From: Actinomucor elegans
Taxonomy: Eukaryota > Mucoromycota > Mucoromycetes > Mucorales > Mucoraceae
Assembly (NCBI GenBank): GCA_026027325.1
Contig: JAMSLZ010000005.1
Span: 1,364,001-1,428,000, forward strand
Length of the DNA: 64,000 bases
Direction of reading: 5' to 3'
Part shown: positions 23,397 to 36,175 of the stretch, in pieces
Position numbering within the stretch: position 1 is the first letter of the stretch
How the letters are laid out: each line of letters begins with the position of its first letter
Notes under the pieces: model-generated
The model's input: the letters and a program-made list of their open reading frames with translations, nothing else
The model's database searches: none
What the model was told of the DNA's origin: nothing
Position numbers and translations under genes: made by a program

Positions 23397-25314
23397 ATGT
23401 ACTATAGATTTCATGTATTATTCACCTTATTCTCATTACTACAATTAGTGCTTTGTCAAGATACTTTATTGAAAAGAGACCATCCCTACTCGGATTGGGA
23501 TCAGACGACTACGACTACAACTACTAGCACGTCAATTACATCTTCGACATGGTCATCTCCAACTAATTACAATTCTGAATATATTGACGAATCAACAAAA
23601 CCTATTAATGAGGATATATATAATGCAAGAGATCTATTTACAACAGATCCCTTGGTCACAGATATCAATACAGTAGTCCAAGTGAAGCTTTTCTGTGAAA
23701 TTGATGCAGTATTCTGTAAAAAGGTCGAGAAATCCTTGATTTCAGCTGCTACTGCCTTTGCCCAAGTTGTAAACTTGAAGAATAAGATAGTGTAAGGCTA
23801 AAACTCCCGAAAAACGAAAGGGATGATTATCTTAATTACTATTCCACAGTTTCCAGGCAACCTATTATAGTTTTTGCAAGAATCAATGTTCGAATAGTAC
23901 ACTTGGATGGGGTACACCGAGTTCTCAGGTACGAAATTAAAACCTGGCCATTCATCTATACTAACGCGTCAAATAGTTTACTTTAATATCACTCAATGAA
24001 GCAGATTCCAATTTTATTTATCCACAAGCATTGGCCAAGCAATTGGCTCAGTTTACAGATAGTTCCAATTGGAATGATTACGATGTAGCTATTGATATCA
24101 ACCATGATATCTATATGAACAATGTCAACTATGACAAAATTGCAGATACTTGGAATGGCACTGGAATACCACCCATGGGAGGATTTTGGTTTAATGAAAC
24201 AAATGAGTCGATCGAAGACTATCAAGTAGATCTTGAATATGTCATTCTTCACCAAATGATTCATGGTCTTGGTATGGTTAGTTCCTGGGCACCCTATTTT
24301 TCAGATACAGATTCCCCTTTTCAAAAACTACTCAAAAACTTGATTACACCAGAAGACAGTCTCAAGATCATGACACCAAACCCGTTCTGGTCTGTTGATC
24401 ACCATACAGGCCCTGCTTATATCAGTGGGTTCCAGCCTAATCTCATCTTTGACAAATTTTTAAACCTATTGATACCTGCTAAAAATGAAACCAAATGGTT
24501 AGGTGAATACGGCTTTGATATCCAAAGCTTTTGTTTGCAAGGTGCAGATGCTTTCATTGTGAACTTTATGAACGCATTTTTAAATAATGCTACCCAGTCC
24601 TCGAAAGCCAAAAGTGTGTATGTTTCCATGTCTATACCCAAGACGTTGTCGTTTGAATTCAGTACTGTAACAGAACCTAACAGTGCTTTCTTGACCAACG
24701 CTTACCTGAATCAGACCTATAAAACCATTCAATTGATGACAGGGCCCTCGGCTCTTGGAAACGGTGCTCAAAAGGAAGAATCTTACTTTAGACCTGGTAT
24801 TTCTATCTCGCATGTCGATGAAGATTATGCTCATTCACCCGATTTCTTAATGACACACCAATTCGCGCGAGGAAAAACGTTGCAAACATTGATTGATGAA
24901 GGGTATGCCAACATACCTGATATTCATTACAACCTCGTCAATACCATCATGGTCAATGTCACTCACGTTCAAAATGTCACTACGGGCAATCATACTGTCA
25001 GCACCAACGTCACAATCTCTGAACCAAGAGAACAATTAGTGCCTTATGTGTATCGATCTGCCATAGGACCAGGCATTTTAAGAATATTAGAAACTATTGG
25101 CTACTCAACCGTATTAACCAACACCAATTACACAACTAGTGTCATAAAGACATATAAACCAGAAACAACTTGTGATGATACCAACAATAATAACTTTCAC
25201 GCACGATCAGATGACATGAATGCTCTACCTCAGGCCGCTTCCATAGCTAGCAATCGCAGTATAGATTTGTATTTGTATTCTTTTATTATCTCACTTTTAT
25301 ATCTATTCTTATAG
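23397..25314 (+). CDS. Secreted, probably GPI-anchored zincin-like protein with altered HExxH
   Basis: Exons 23397-23791, 23850-23928 and 23977-25314 join in phase and give about 603 aa. Residues 1-21 are a signal peptide (MYYRFHVLFTLFSLLQLVLC) with a KR dibasic site soon after, then a Thr/Ser-rich linker. The core has YDVAIDINHD and, near residue 250, HQMIHGLGM. Zincin metallopeptidases carry HExxH there, with Glu as the catalytic base; here the codon is CAA (Gln) at 24253-24255. Both His are kept. Many N-x-S/T sites follow. The end has a hydrophilic spacer, small residues (ASNRS) and a hydrophobic tail (LYLYSFIISLLYLFL), typical of GPI-anchor addition. The likely place of action is the plasma membrane or wall. 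Either this is an inactive, binding-only paralogue or the residue is a sequencing or strain variant. Confidence 0.75.
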
Positions 25315-25738
25315 TAGAAAATAATAAACCTTGTATTTATTTATACCAATGAAGCCTATCTGATTTATTGTCAGCTTTCATTCCATATAAGAAATACACC
25401 ATTTAGATGTAACATTGAAACGAAATTAGCCGAGAGATCTAAGCATCATTCGATCTGGTGTATTTGGAAAATGCCAGTATTTTACAGTTCATTATGAGTG
25501 AACAAGATGAATGAACCCAAACACGGCTGAAAATCAAGGTTTTTGTAGATGGCATATCTTTTTTTGGGTAAAGACTTTTAGATGTGACAATTGATCATTG
25601 ATTAGAGGTCTACGAATCTATGGATTACGGTTTTTCGAAATACATGAATTTTACAACCAAACATTAATATACTATATACTCATAGCACTTTGATTAGACA
25701 ATGGTTCTAGCAAGCACAATAGATAATTCATTTTAAGC

Positions 25739-25782
25739 ATGCACTGGTCATCAAATGCGATATTAAACTAGAATCGGCTGAC
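25739..25782 (-). repeat. Dispersed-repeat copy 5, left arm of an inverted pair
   Basis: Read on the minus strand: GTCAGCCGATTCTAGTTTAA then TATCGCATTTGATGACCAGT. It is the inverted partner of the copy at 25825, with about 42 bp between the arms. Confidence 0.55.
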
Positions 25783-25824
25783 AAATATAGGGACAATATA
25801 TTCTAAAAATAATGACATAAATCT

Positions 25825-25886
25825 CAACCGATCTCGGTCAAACATTGCATCTGACACATAGTTCATGTTGATAATGAGCTGCTATT
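25825..25886 (+). repeat. Dispersed-repeat copy 6, right arm of an inverted pair
   Basis: CAACCGATCTCGGTCAAACA followed by TTGCATCTGACACATAGTTC and ATGTTGATAATGAGCTGCT. It is a near full-length copy. Confidence 0.65.
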
Positions 25887-26010
25887 TCCATTGTTGTCGT
25901 CGTTCAATTAAACTATAACTGTTATATTGTATTTACCAATAACTAATTGTAAATTCATGTTTCTCATTTGATCTAGACGTAATCATTTATAGATTTCTTG
26001 ATTGATTTTA

Positions 26011-26062
26011 GTCAACTTACATCTGACCAATGCTCCATGCTCAAAATGAGCTGTTACATTTA
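26011..26062 (+). repeat. Dispersed-repeat copy 7 (distal half best kept)
   Basis: GTCAACTTACATCTGACCAA then TGCTCCATGCTCAAAATGAG then CTGTTACATT aligns with the distal half of the consensus. Confidence 0.55.
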
Positions 26063-26381
26063 TTAGAGCCATTTATCGAAGAATGTGTATTGGTAAATGA
26101 ATTACTTTGTTTACTTTATGTTCTACCTATATGTTAAAGCCGCCATTTCCCCCCCCCCGTTTACCTCTGATATTAGCACCACCAAGTTGAGAGCCAAATG
26201 TATATTATACAGACCAGTATATCCTAATCCTATCAGTGGCAAATTAAAATCACAAACAGCTGCTTAATAAATGACTTTATTTTATATGCTTGTTATTAAA
26301 ATTGTATATATTGTAGATAGTAAAATGTATTTTGAAGAGAAAGAAAATGAATGCTTTTTTTTTTAAATAAAAAAACTAGCC

Positions 26382-29300
26382 CTATAGGCGTCCTTGAAGG
26401 ATATCTTCTATACTACTATTAATGAACTCCTTTTTAAAGTTCATGTCAAATCCAAAGATATCAGAAAGTTGTTCACGGACTATATAGAATAATGTTAGTT
26501 TACAAAATGCATAAATACTATAATATAGGACAGCTTACCTTGCTTTTTAGTGATACTCATCAGATCAGCTGTAGCCAAGATAGTCTTGATTTCAATTAAT
26601 ATCTCTTCATCTGTAGGGAAACCGGCAGGTATCATTGGAGGGACAGATATTTGACTCACGTTACCCATGGGTATATCGAACTCACTTTGTGGTGGGCGAG
26701 ATCCTAACAAATTACCAGAGAAAGTACTTGCACGGTCATAAGAGGCGTTACGAGATTGATTGTTATTGAATGCTGGGTTAGGCATACCAGGAGCACCCAT
26801 ACCATACATATTTCCATCCATCATCATGGGCTGCATTTGAGTCATCAAATCAGGGTTTGCTGTACTGGCATAGGACATGGGACGCATGCCTTGTTGAGGC
26901 ATCATACCAGGGGGAGGTGTGGCCATCATACTACGGTTGTAGTCTGTCATAGGAATCATGCCATGTTGAGGATGGCCCATACCAAATTCAGAGCCAATCA
27001 CAGAGGCAGTGCCCATACTAGGAGCATAAGATTGATGCTTGTTGTGTGGGTTCTTGCTACCACTGACCTTAGTATCACGGTAATAGTCATAGTCACCGCC
27101 ACCATATTGGCTGCCGCCACCATACTGACTGCCGCCGCCATACTGACTGCCACCGCCATATTGACTGCCACCACCATATTGGCTGCCACCACCATATTGG
27201 CTGCGATTATCATATCCTGGATGCGCCATACCATTGCCGCCACCATAGCTATTGTAAGAGTTGCCACTCACGCCAGTTTCTCTTGACTTTTGAGAGCCCA
27301 TTTCCCACAACTCTTGTTCGTAAACACTCCACTTCTTCATAGGGATCATCTTGTTATCAAACTTTTCTTCGTCTGTAACAATGATCTTTCTTTGACTTTC
27401 ACCAACAACGACACGAGTGTTACCCCATGAGAAATCATCGAAATGCCAGAAAGAATAGATAGGCAAGAAGAACGAATAAATAGGAAGAGCAACAATATAG
27501 AACAACATCCAACCAATGTGTTGCCATTGGCGTTTCAAAATAAAGATCAAGATTTGCAAAGCGTATAAACCACCCAACATACTAATAGCAAGTGTAGGGA
27601 AGGGACCAGCCTTCGTAGCAATCACGTAGATCAAATAAATCAAATAAACAAAGGACACGGGCAGAGTCAATGTACCAATCAAATCAAGCAACACAACGAA
27701 ACGCATAGAGAAACAACAGAAACCGCAAAGATCAGGTAGCAATACGACCTCCAACAAATTGTGAATAGTAGAATTAATCCAACGACGACGCTGTGAAAGC
27801 AATACACGCCATTTATCTGGAGCAACAGTACGACACATAGCATAAGGTGTAAACTTCATCTTGTATTGAGGGAAATGCTTCATCATCAATGTAGTAAGAT
27901 AACGATCTTCACCAAGTGACAGCAAGTTCTTTTTGTGCAAAGTATCAACGTGATTTTCGGAATAATCATGCACGACCTTGGGTGAAATGATGAGAGGATC
28001 GTTCTTGACAGGTGTACGGAGACGGTACATACAGAAACAACCAGGAAGACAAGTGACAGAACCAAACAAGGACTCAAAAGCCTTGGCCAAATAATGAGAA
28101 ATATAGTATTCGTATACTTGAATCATGGTAGTCCAGGATTGATTCTCGTTAGCCAAAGCGGTTTCACCACAAATACCCATAATGCGTCCATCATGTAACA
28201 TGGCAGAAATAAGATAACTGAGCGAATGAGGCAGAACTTCAGTATCAGAATCCACCATCAAGATGTACTCGTAAAACGATGGGTTAACACCAATGACGTT
28301 CTTGATTTGATGATACATCTCCAGTTCCAAAGGTGTCATTTCACCATCAAAGTGAACACGGTTCAAAAAATTCATACAGATCATTTGAGAATCACGCTTA
28401 CCACGATTACCAGGTTTAGCACGCTCTGAAGCCTTGCCGACCTTGGCAACTACAATATAGGGCACGACATGACCTTCACATTCATAGAGACCAGAGTAGA
28501 TCTTGCCGTAATTCAACTGCTTGGCACCTTCACCCACAGACTTGAACATGAGAGGTTCAGGATCATTTTTAGTATCATAGCCCAGAATATCCAAGACAAT
28601 ACGAGGTGTAGGTCGATCGTTACCGCTACCCATGACCATACCATCAGCAATCAAGAAGAGTAACTTGCGCTTATCGTCGTAATTCATCACTGTCAAGGAG
28701 TCAATGGTCTTCTTGAGTGAGTTTTCATCCTCTGTATAACAAGGTACTTGACAGATAACAAACTTGTCGTGATCTTCGGGTGTAGGAGCACCACCAAATT
28801 GCAGAGCAGCCAAGAACTTGACGAGCATGACAGCACACATCATACAAGCGAAAGCAAGCAACAAGTAATTGGTAAACATACAACGAGCAGTTTCACGAGG
28901 ATCTACATCGCCGATGTAAAAGTAGTTGTCGAGACAGTCCATGTTCAATTGGATTTCTTCGGGAGTCATTGCATTTTTGGTTTGTTCTTCCCATACGCGA
29001 GTAGCATCGGAACCTCTGTACTTCTTGAAAATGTCTTCAACTACAGAGTTCAAAAAGTGATATTCACTATCAGGAAGTGTAGGAGCAAATGTGCTAATTG
29101 TACTGAGATAATCTTGAATATCGTACACTTTATTATACAAAGCCAATGCCGAACGACCCCAACCTTCAGCGTCACCAGCAATATCTTCTAGACGATGTAC
29201 AAGGTTTCCTTTCTTGTAATCCTTGATCCCAGGCAAGAATGTCTGCCAGTACCATCCAGGAAATGCCATATTAGTCAAGGTAGAGATTTGAGTTTGATCA

Positions 29301-32300
29301 CCAGAGTAATGGACGAAAGTGGCTTGAGGAACCACTGTTGTATTGGCAAGAATACGGAGATTTGGGTTGGTTACCAAACCGGCACAAGCAACTGTCAAAG
29401 GAGGAGGAATCGAAGAAGATACATCATAACCAGCTAAGGCAGTCATTGCATCTTCAGCAGCAGTAAGGCCTGCAGCGCCGTGGTTCATCTTTGAAAATCG
29501 AGTCATATCATAAACAGTACCGCGAACACTCATATAGCTGTCGCTTACTGTATTATGCTGTGCTACGTTATTGGTTGAGTACATGTGTTGGGTGCCGGGA
29601 CAGACGATTTCACCAAGACCCATAATAAGGAACAAGACAATGCCAGAAAAAAATAAAATGATCATACAGAGAGTGACTTTTTCACGCCACGCCATTTGGA
29701 TATCAGATCGCTTCATTTTACCAATCCAACTCAAAAGGAAAGAAGGAATCCAGAAAGTCATAAGCCAGACAAAACGAACCCACCAGCGACGAAGAGGGGT
29801 GATGGGAACTTCTTCGACATTTTCAATCATTTGTGGCTGAACATCTTCAATCATTTTACTCATATCCATGTTAGGGCCAAAACTATATAGAATCATGATC
29901 AGTCATTAGCTCGAGATGCTTTTCTTTTTTAAAAAAAAATATATTTACCCCTCAGAAAGTCCATTGATGCCCCATTCAGATTCTTCGCCCCATTGACTAC
30001 CTTCCACTTCGCGCTTATCTTCGGAATAAGCATAACTTGCAGCATCATCATAGCCATGCCTTGGTGCATTTAGGAAGTGAGGACTGTTGTTGTCGCTGTC
30101 ATAGTTATATTGATCAGGTAAAAGATGTGTGTTATGTTCTTGATAGCCTCCTTCTTGTGTGTGACCTATCGGCACGGCACTACCGATTTCAGAACCGCCT
30201 TTGGCGCGAGCTCTTTCCTCTTTCTCGGCGACACGGAGACCATCTTCTAATTCCTTCCAAATATCATAGCTTAACCAGATCATGTCTTGACCTACAAAGG
30301 CCTGTAGCTGGTTCCAATGCATCATGGCACAAGCACGTTGAACTTGCTCTTTGAGGCTCATCGAGTGATCTTGCAGCTGCAATGAGGAGATAAAAGCTTC
30401 ATATCGGCTAGTAAACTCTTCAAAACTATAGTAATTGGCATAATCATATTGCTGACGCATAACCAGATCGGGTACCAAGAAGGCACGTATTTGTGATTTA
30501 ACGCGGTTATGATCATATTCGGGTGCCTGTATATCGTTGGGGCGAACGTGAATGACATTGTAGATTCGTGTTTCTGCCATGGAGAAGGTGATATCACGTA
30601 GAGTAATGTATAGCTGATCGGTGACGGTCATTTGTTGCATATCTTCATAAGCTTCTTCTGCTTTTTTGATTTGTTTTTCACGCTCTATTTCTTCGTTAGA
30701 TATGGTGGCATCTTCGGGTATTGGGGTATTATTGAATGTATCACCGTTAGGTCTACGTTTAGTGGGTTTTCTTCTCATGGAAGGAGCACGTGTAGGCTTG
30801 CTAGATACTTGAGCTTTGACGATCGTGCGTTCATCTTTGGGATGAGATTCGGTAGCCAAGGAAGTACTCTGGAACAGTGTGGATAAGAAGGTGTTGGAGC
30901 TATTGTCGCGCAACATGTTTACAAAATCAGGAGATATATCATCCAAGTTCTTTTCTAAGAACATATCTACAGAGTAGTGTACGGTACCAGAAAAGTGATT
31001 GATACCGAACGAATAGGTCTGAGATGAGCGAGATAAAGATGCGTTACTAGAGAACTGACGCTGCAAGGAAGCCAAAAAGTTGGCATTGGTAGCATCTGTA
31101 GCGCCTGATTGCAATTTAGCTGTGTCTCTGTCCATTAAACCTACGATACCACCGAGACCTAAAGAAGAAGACTTGCTCAAGACTTCTTTTTTGCTGGTAG
31201 CGTCTTCAATCAGTTGCTTTTTATCTTTGCCAACCAATAATTCCATACAAGTCGAGTTATCAATGACCTTGACCATAGGCAGAGGCACGCCATCGCGCAC
31301 CATGGTAGCAGTCAAGCCATGATCCCGATTAAAGAACTCGTTGACCAAGAAGTGATGCATACGTTCGTTAGCCAAATTGACACAGAACTCTTGGAAATTA
31401 TTGCTGTGGAAATTTTGGAAACCAAATTGATCCATGATACCCACCACATTAGCAGGTTCTTCAGCACCATCGAAGCAGACTTTTCTATTGATTGTTTCGA
31501 CGATCCATAAGAACAAAACATTATAAAGAGCACTAGCCAAATTATCGCGCTGTTCACTTGCAGACTGAGTATTTAAGAACATGGTACAGACTTCTTTACC
31601 AATCATCTTTAGTTTGTAAGTTAAACAGGTCTCCAATTTAGAAGGTGTTACACCTAACATGACAGCAACTGTGTCCAATACATCCGTGTTTTTTACTACA
31701 CACGCTTCTTGTGCTAGGGATTCCATACTTTCCATAAACTGTAGGTTGCCCAGATGAAGGATGGCTGCTAAGACCTGGAATATCTGGGTGACTGTTTTGG
31801 CCTTGAATCCACAGACTTTGAGTGCACTTTTGAGTTCGCCAAATTGAATTTCATCGTTCCAACCGGGCGTGGAGATGGATCCCGACTGATTAAGGTAGTT
31901 GAAATAGTCCGGTTTAAAGTTGATAAATAAGGCGTTCTTTTCATCCACTGTGGTGCCTGCTAAGAGCGAGTAAAATACATGATATGTGCGTTCATTTGCA
32001 GGTACGTGGGTCACTCTTGATTTATCAAATTGAAAAGTCAAGGTCTTTGTACCCAGAATACGACCCCGCTCATTAAATTGGACTTCCTGAAACATCCCAA
32101 ACTTGGAGGCCGAGACGTTTTGAGTGGTACGGGCATGACCGAATGCTTCTATCACTACAAGAGCGTTCTGTATTTGAGAACTAAGCTTACTTTCTCTTTT
32201 GTTATGGGCTGATAATTCCAAAAGTTCGTTGAGGATATGTGTTCGAGTCATACTCTTACCAGATCCCGTAATACCACTATGAGAGCAAAGAAATAAGGTT

Positions 32301-32678
32301 TAGATTCGAAATTGGCTGGCTTTTTTTTTTTTAAAAAAAAAACTCTTATTACCTTAAGATAATGCTTTGGTCTTGTCCAGTACGTCTCATATGGAAGTAA
32401 ACTTTAGTTGCTAGCTGATAAACATGAGGCTGTAATGATAGCTTTTGAGCAGTCAGATCCTTGTAACCCACTTGAGCGTATGACTTCAGAGTAGCATCAT
32501 TCAATAGTTCAAGTGTTTGATAGGGATTGATGACTACGAGATTTCCAAAGCCCAGTTGAGTATAAGGTAAGTTACGTTTATATCTGTTTGCTAAGAAATT
32601 AGATATAGCCTCTTCAGAGGGAGGAGCGCCACCTTGACTGTAGAGAGAGACAAGGTCTGTGCGCGAGTCTTCTTGCAT
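26382..32678 (-). CDS. Class V chitin synthase with N-terminal myosin motor-like domain
   Basis: It makes chitin from UDP-N-acetylglucosamine at the plasma membrane; the motor-like domain is known to help deliver or hold the enzyme at the growing tip. Exons on the minus strand are 32353-32678, 29949-32276, 26539-29882 and 26382-26479, all GT-AG and in phase, about 2031 aa. In order: motor-like domain (about 1-700) with P-loop SGITGSGKS split by intron 1 and a switch II-like DQFGFQNF; a basic and acidic linker; two membrane spans; a cytochrome b5-like segment (SVRGTVYDMTRFSK, about 1000); more spans; the GT2 core with VDSDTEV (about 1430), GEDRYLTTL and QRRRWIN (about 1580); C-terminal spans; six SQYGGG units (about 1795); and a DEK-C domain at the end. 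Switch I (NVSASKFG) differs from the canonical myosin form, as is usual for fungal chitin synthases with weak motors. The two long open frames belong to one gene because the intron at 29883-29948 is in phase. Confidence 0.93.
27095..27205 (-). repeat. In-frame 18-bp tandem repeat in chitin synthase (SQYGGG)x6
   Basis: Six 18-bp units encode GGSQYG repeats in the cytoplasmic C-terminal tail. Units differ only at third positions and by small blocks, which points to recent expansion. An 18-bp period keeps the frame whatever the copy number. Confidence 0.8.
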
Positions 32679-33710
32679 TATGGTCTCTTTTTCTTAAAGG
32701 AATGATATTATATATAAGAAAGAAAAAAAAAGAAGTAAAAAGAGATAAAGGAACCTTGGAACAATTTTTTTGTTCGCTTTTTGGTTATCCAGCGTGGAGT
32801 ATGAATATGATCAAGGCTATTTTTACATCTAATAGGCCAATAACATCTTGAACGGTTTAACTGTTATTTATATTCATTGTTGCTCGAATAAGAAATAAAG
32901 CTTAAAACGAAGTCTAGTTAGTAAAAATTACATCAAAATGCAGTGAAATTTCATTGTCATGGCTATTATCCAATATTACCAATATTCATTATGCACTGTT
33001 CCTGCTGTCAAATATATCCTTGCATTTTTCTTTTCTTTTAAGTGAGATCCACGCGTCTTGTTAATTAGTTCGGAACGCTGCCAAACAAGCCACGTCAATT
33101 TAAAAAAAAAATTGCTCCCGTTCCTATTCATCTCCGCTTGTTACAGGCACCATTTATGATTTATTACTATCAAAAAAGAAAGGTATCTATACTAACAAAG
33201 TTAGATAGGAGGTATGTCTGTGCTTTCAATAGCCTATACTATATGTATACCCAATACATCAAAATGAAGCAGTATATTTGAGCAAGAAAAAAGAAGTCTG
33301 GAATAAAAATCTAGAAGCAAAAAAAAACAGCGAGATCACCAGTAGATCGCACGCGCTTGATACCAAATTCAAACTGACCAACATTTCTGCCTTGATCAAT
33401 GGCTGTTATTTAGCCGGAGACAAGGATGTCGTACCAAGGACCATGTTACCGGAAAGCTGCTTAGAATGTATAAATAGTGGTATTGTTTCACTAAATAATC
33501 TAAGCCCACGTTACCTTGTATTAATAGTACAGTTGTCTATTTCTAGCAAAAAAGAGGATTAAGTGATAAGGCAGCCATTTTCTATATAAACAGATCTCCA
33601 TTTAGCTGCTTTTGATCTAGAGATATTCTCAATGGAATGAAGTAACCATAGAAGTCATAAATAATCTATACAGGCAGTTTAATGTAACAAAATTTCTGCT
33701 TTTGCTTGAT
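32679..33710. other. Intergenic upstream of chitin synthase
   Basis: AT-rich. The open frame at 33278-33562 (94 codons) has no recognisable motif or family copy. I see no other gene. Confidence 0.5.
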
Positions 33711-33763
33711 GAAGCAACTCATTCTGAGCATGGCCATCGGATGCAACTTGGGATCATCTCGTG
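33711..33763 (-). repeat. Dispersed-repeat copy 8
   Basis: Read on the minus strand: GAGATGATCCCAAGTTGCAT then CCGATGGCCATGCTCAGAAT then GAGTTGCTTC. It lies about 200 bp beyond the 3' end of pseudogene copy B. Confidence 0.55.
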
Positions 33764-33929
33764 TTGATTCAGTTCGCAATCAAGTTGGCGGCAATTGTAC
33801 TCGCTAACATGTTTTGAAAAGTGAGATTTACATCCCTTTTGGAAGTTAAAAAAGAAAGCGAAGGCCATTATACCCTTGCATACATAGAACATGTATATTT
33901 TTTCGGAGAATCAGCAAAATATGTATACT

Positions 33930-35480
33930 TGCTTATTATTGATCTAGACGTGGCTCTAATGAGGTACCATTAAGATATTCAAGTACCAGCGCGTGTTTAG
34001 TTGTTTATAACACTAATTTCTGTTTATGTCAGATATTTTATTAAGGTTCGACTGATAATTTGATTTATTTCGGGTTTCTTGATGCAGCAACTTATATAAC
34101 TATGAAAAATAAATATTTGGTTTTGTATATGTTGGTGATAGTATTTAGAAATGAGATAGTCAATTTAGATTACTCGGGTACTTTTATTCAGCCGTGGCCT
34201 TTAAGCAAAAACGAACTACCAATGCAACCAAAAAGCTTTCTGTAACCATTTTTAGAGAAGATTCGAGTACATTGGAATAAACGTATAGAAATAGGAAGGC
34301 ATTTTTCAAGGAGTCTTTAATGTAATCTCCAAGTATGATGACAAAGGCCCAAACTGCACTTAAAAAATAGCAATGTGTTTTTTTTGTTGATGGAAACCAG
34401 TAATGCAAGCATTAAGCATATAGGTATCTACCAAAGTGTATTAATCTACGCCCCTCTCCCAACTATAGCAATTTTGAAAATGCTGGAAGATACGGAACTG
34501 TAATTCCGGGTGTGACAATCCACTGGAGATCCTTTGACATTTTCTAAGTATACATACAACAGGTATACAATGATAGACTGGTCTAAATAATACATATATT
34601 ACAGCACAGAATCGAATACAACTTGTATACATTGATAACACGCCCATTGTGTATACTGTGTCGATATTTTGTGAACACATGCATAATATGACTATTGTTG
34701 AAACGCATTGCACCGGACCAAATAAGCAACCTATGTTACTTTTCATGGAATACACCCCATCAAAAATAGGGTCACTAACATAGGTTTCATCCGGTAGAGT
34801 GTACATACAATAATATGCAATCATAATTGCTTTCATCCAGTATTTTGGAAGTCATACTTTTGATATTTGAGTACTATCTATAGGGTATACTGCATATCGG
34901 TAATAACATAAGTTTACCGAGTTGCCGTCGTCTTTATTCTGTTGAGCAGTTAAGAGCAGTCTGAACAATCTTTATTGAATTCTTCTTGGAAACCATAGTT
35001 GATGTAGAGCCTACATTGGACAACAGACGGATATATATGTACGGTATACCCTGAATCAAATCGACTAAACTACAAAATTCATAATCATAACCATGCCAGG
35101 ATAATATATCAGTATTTTAAGGATTCAAAAATAGATTCGTTAAGTAGAAGTAGTTATATCCCTTTTCATTAACGCTTTGTCAAAGCTGGGTGGCATGTTC
35201 TTTAAGTAAACAAATACATCAATCAGGGTAGAGGTAATTATGCTGAAAAGAATTGTGGTTAACAACATAGTGACATTATTTCATATGATGCGCCCATGTT
35301 GTATGTGCAATGAGAACAAAAAAGAAGGAACCAACGTCAAACATACTTCAAATTAGATGAGCCACATAAGGCTGATGTTGACTACCTATCTACACGTAAA
35401 ACAGTATTTCGAATTTCTCTTCCTCATTTATTGTTCAACAAACCTGGCTATTTACACCTATATTTGAAATAAACATATAT
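33930..35480 (-). pseudogene. Membrane-protein family copy B (decayed)
   Basis: The second copy of the family seen at 16740-17860 and 52452-53950. Its longest intact frame is 34836-34441 on the minus strand (131 codons: DPIFDGVYSMKSNIGCLFG ... RKCQRISSGLSHPELQFR ... QNCYSWERGVD). A second segment at 34408-34184 (FLSAVWAFVIILGDYIKD ... LKMVTESFLVALVV) is in another frame, with stops between. Upstream (to about 35480) it aligns at DNA level with copy C but carries stops and frame changes. No continuous protein can be made. The 3' flank also aligns with copies A and C. It is a pseudogene, unless unusual splicing rescues it. Confidence 0.6.
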
Positions 35481-36175
35481 AAAGAAGAAAAAAAAAGAAT
35501 GTTGTTTAAAAATTGCCTTTTAGCATATTATTATCACCGTCATGGCAAAAAGTAAATCTGTCAAGGATATTCTTGTTTGCTTTAGCCAGAACTGTAGAGT
35601 ATTGAATTCTCTTTAAAATGGAGTTTCTTTTGTGAATAGTGGAAAGTAGCATTGTACTAATCCGGAAAGCGAAAGCGCTTAGTCGTCGGAGCCATATGAT
35701 GCCTTTATAAAATAACTTGTTGTTATAAAATTATGGGTATCAAGAAGACCATAGTTTATCATATACAATTTCCAAATACAGCAGCTGTATCTTGGTTCAT
35801 TGAGAATTTATAGTCGATGCTTGATTTCAAATCTAGACCTAGAACACTCTTTGATTTCCGCCAGCCAATGAATCTAGTAACAACACGGTTAGATGTGAAT
35901 CAGTGTATTCCAGCTATCTTTTGAGAAAAATGAATCAACGGATATGTTACAGAGACGGTCATACTAGAGTTACGGTCAAGTTATATATCGATTACATTGG
36001 CTTTTAATAGCTAATCCTAGCTTTAACGCGGTAATTTCTCGTTACCATGCGAGGTATCCTCTTTTTCAGAGCGCTGGAAGAATATTACTATAAAAAGATT
36101 CGTTTAAACGCGTTCTTGAAAACGATTCTTGTTCAGTTTTGACATTAGCCTTTATCTTCTTCTTACATTAACAGC
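35481..36175. other. Intergenic upstream of topoisomerase III beta
   Basis: AT-rich; no gene seen. A pyrimidine-rich stretch (TTTATCTTCTTCTTAC) precedes the ATG. Confidence 0.5.

Larger units (their letters stand above)
25315..26381. other. Intergenic between convergent genes, rich in dispersed-repeat copies
   Basis: This holds the 3' flanks of two convergent genes and three copies of the dispersed repeat (25739-25782, 25825-25886, 26011-26062). It also has a C9 run near 26151. No coding sequence is supported. Confidence 0.6.

Noticed and set aside
26756..27286. A 176-codon His/Thr-rich open frame on +
   Set aside because: It lies antisense to the chitin synthase tail, and its composition mirrors the SQYGGG repeats and Met/Gln-rich tail.
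29945..32678. A separate myosin-like gene upstream of the chitin synthase
   Set aside because: A GT-AG intron at 29883-29948 joins the two frames in phase, and the motor plus chitin synthase order is the known class V architecture, so it is one gene.
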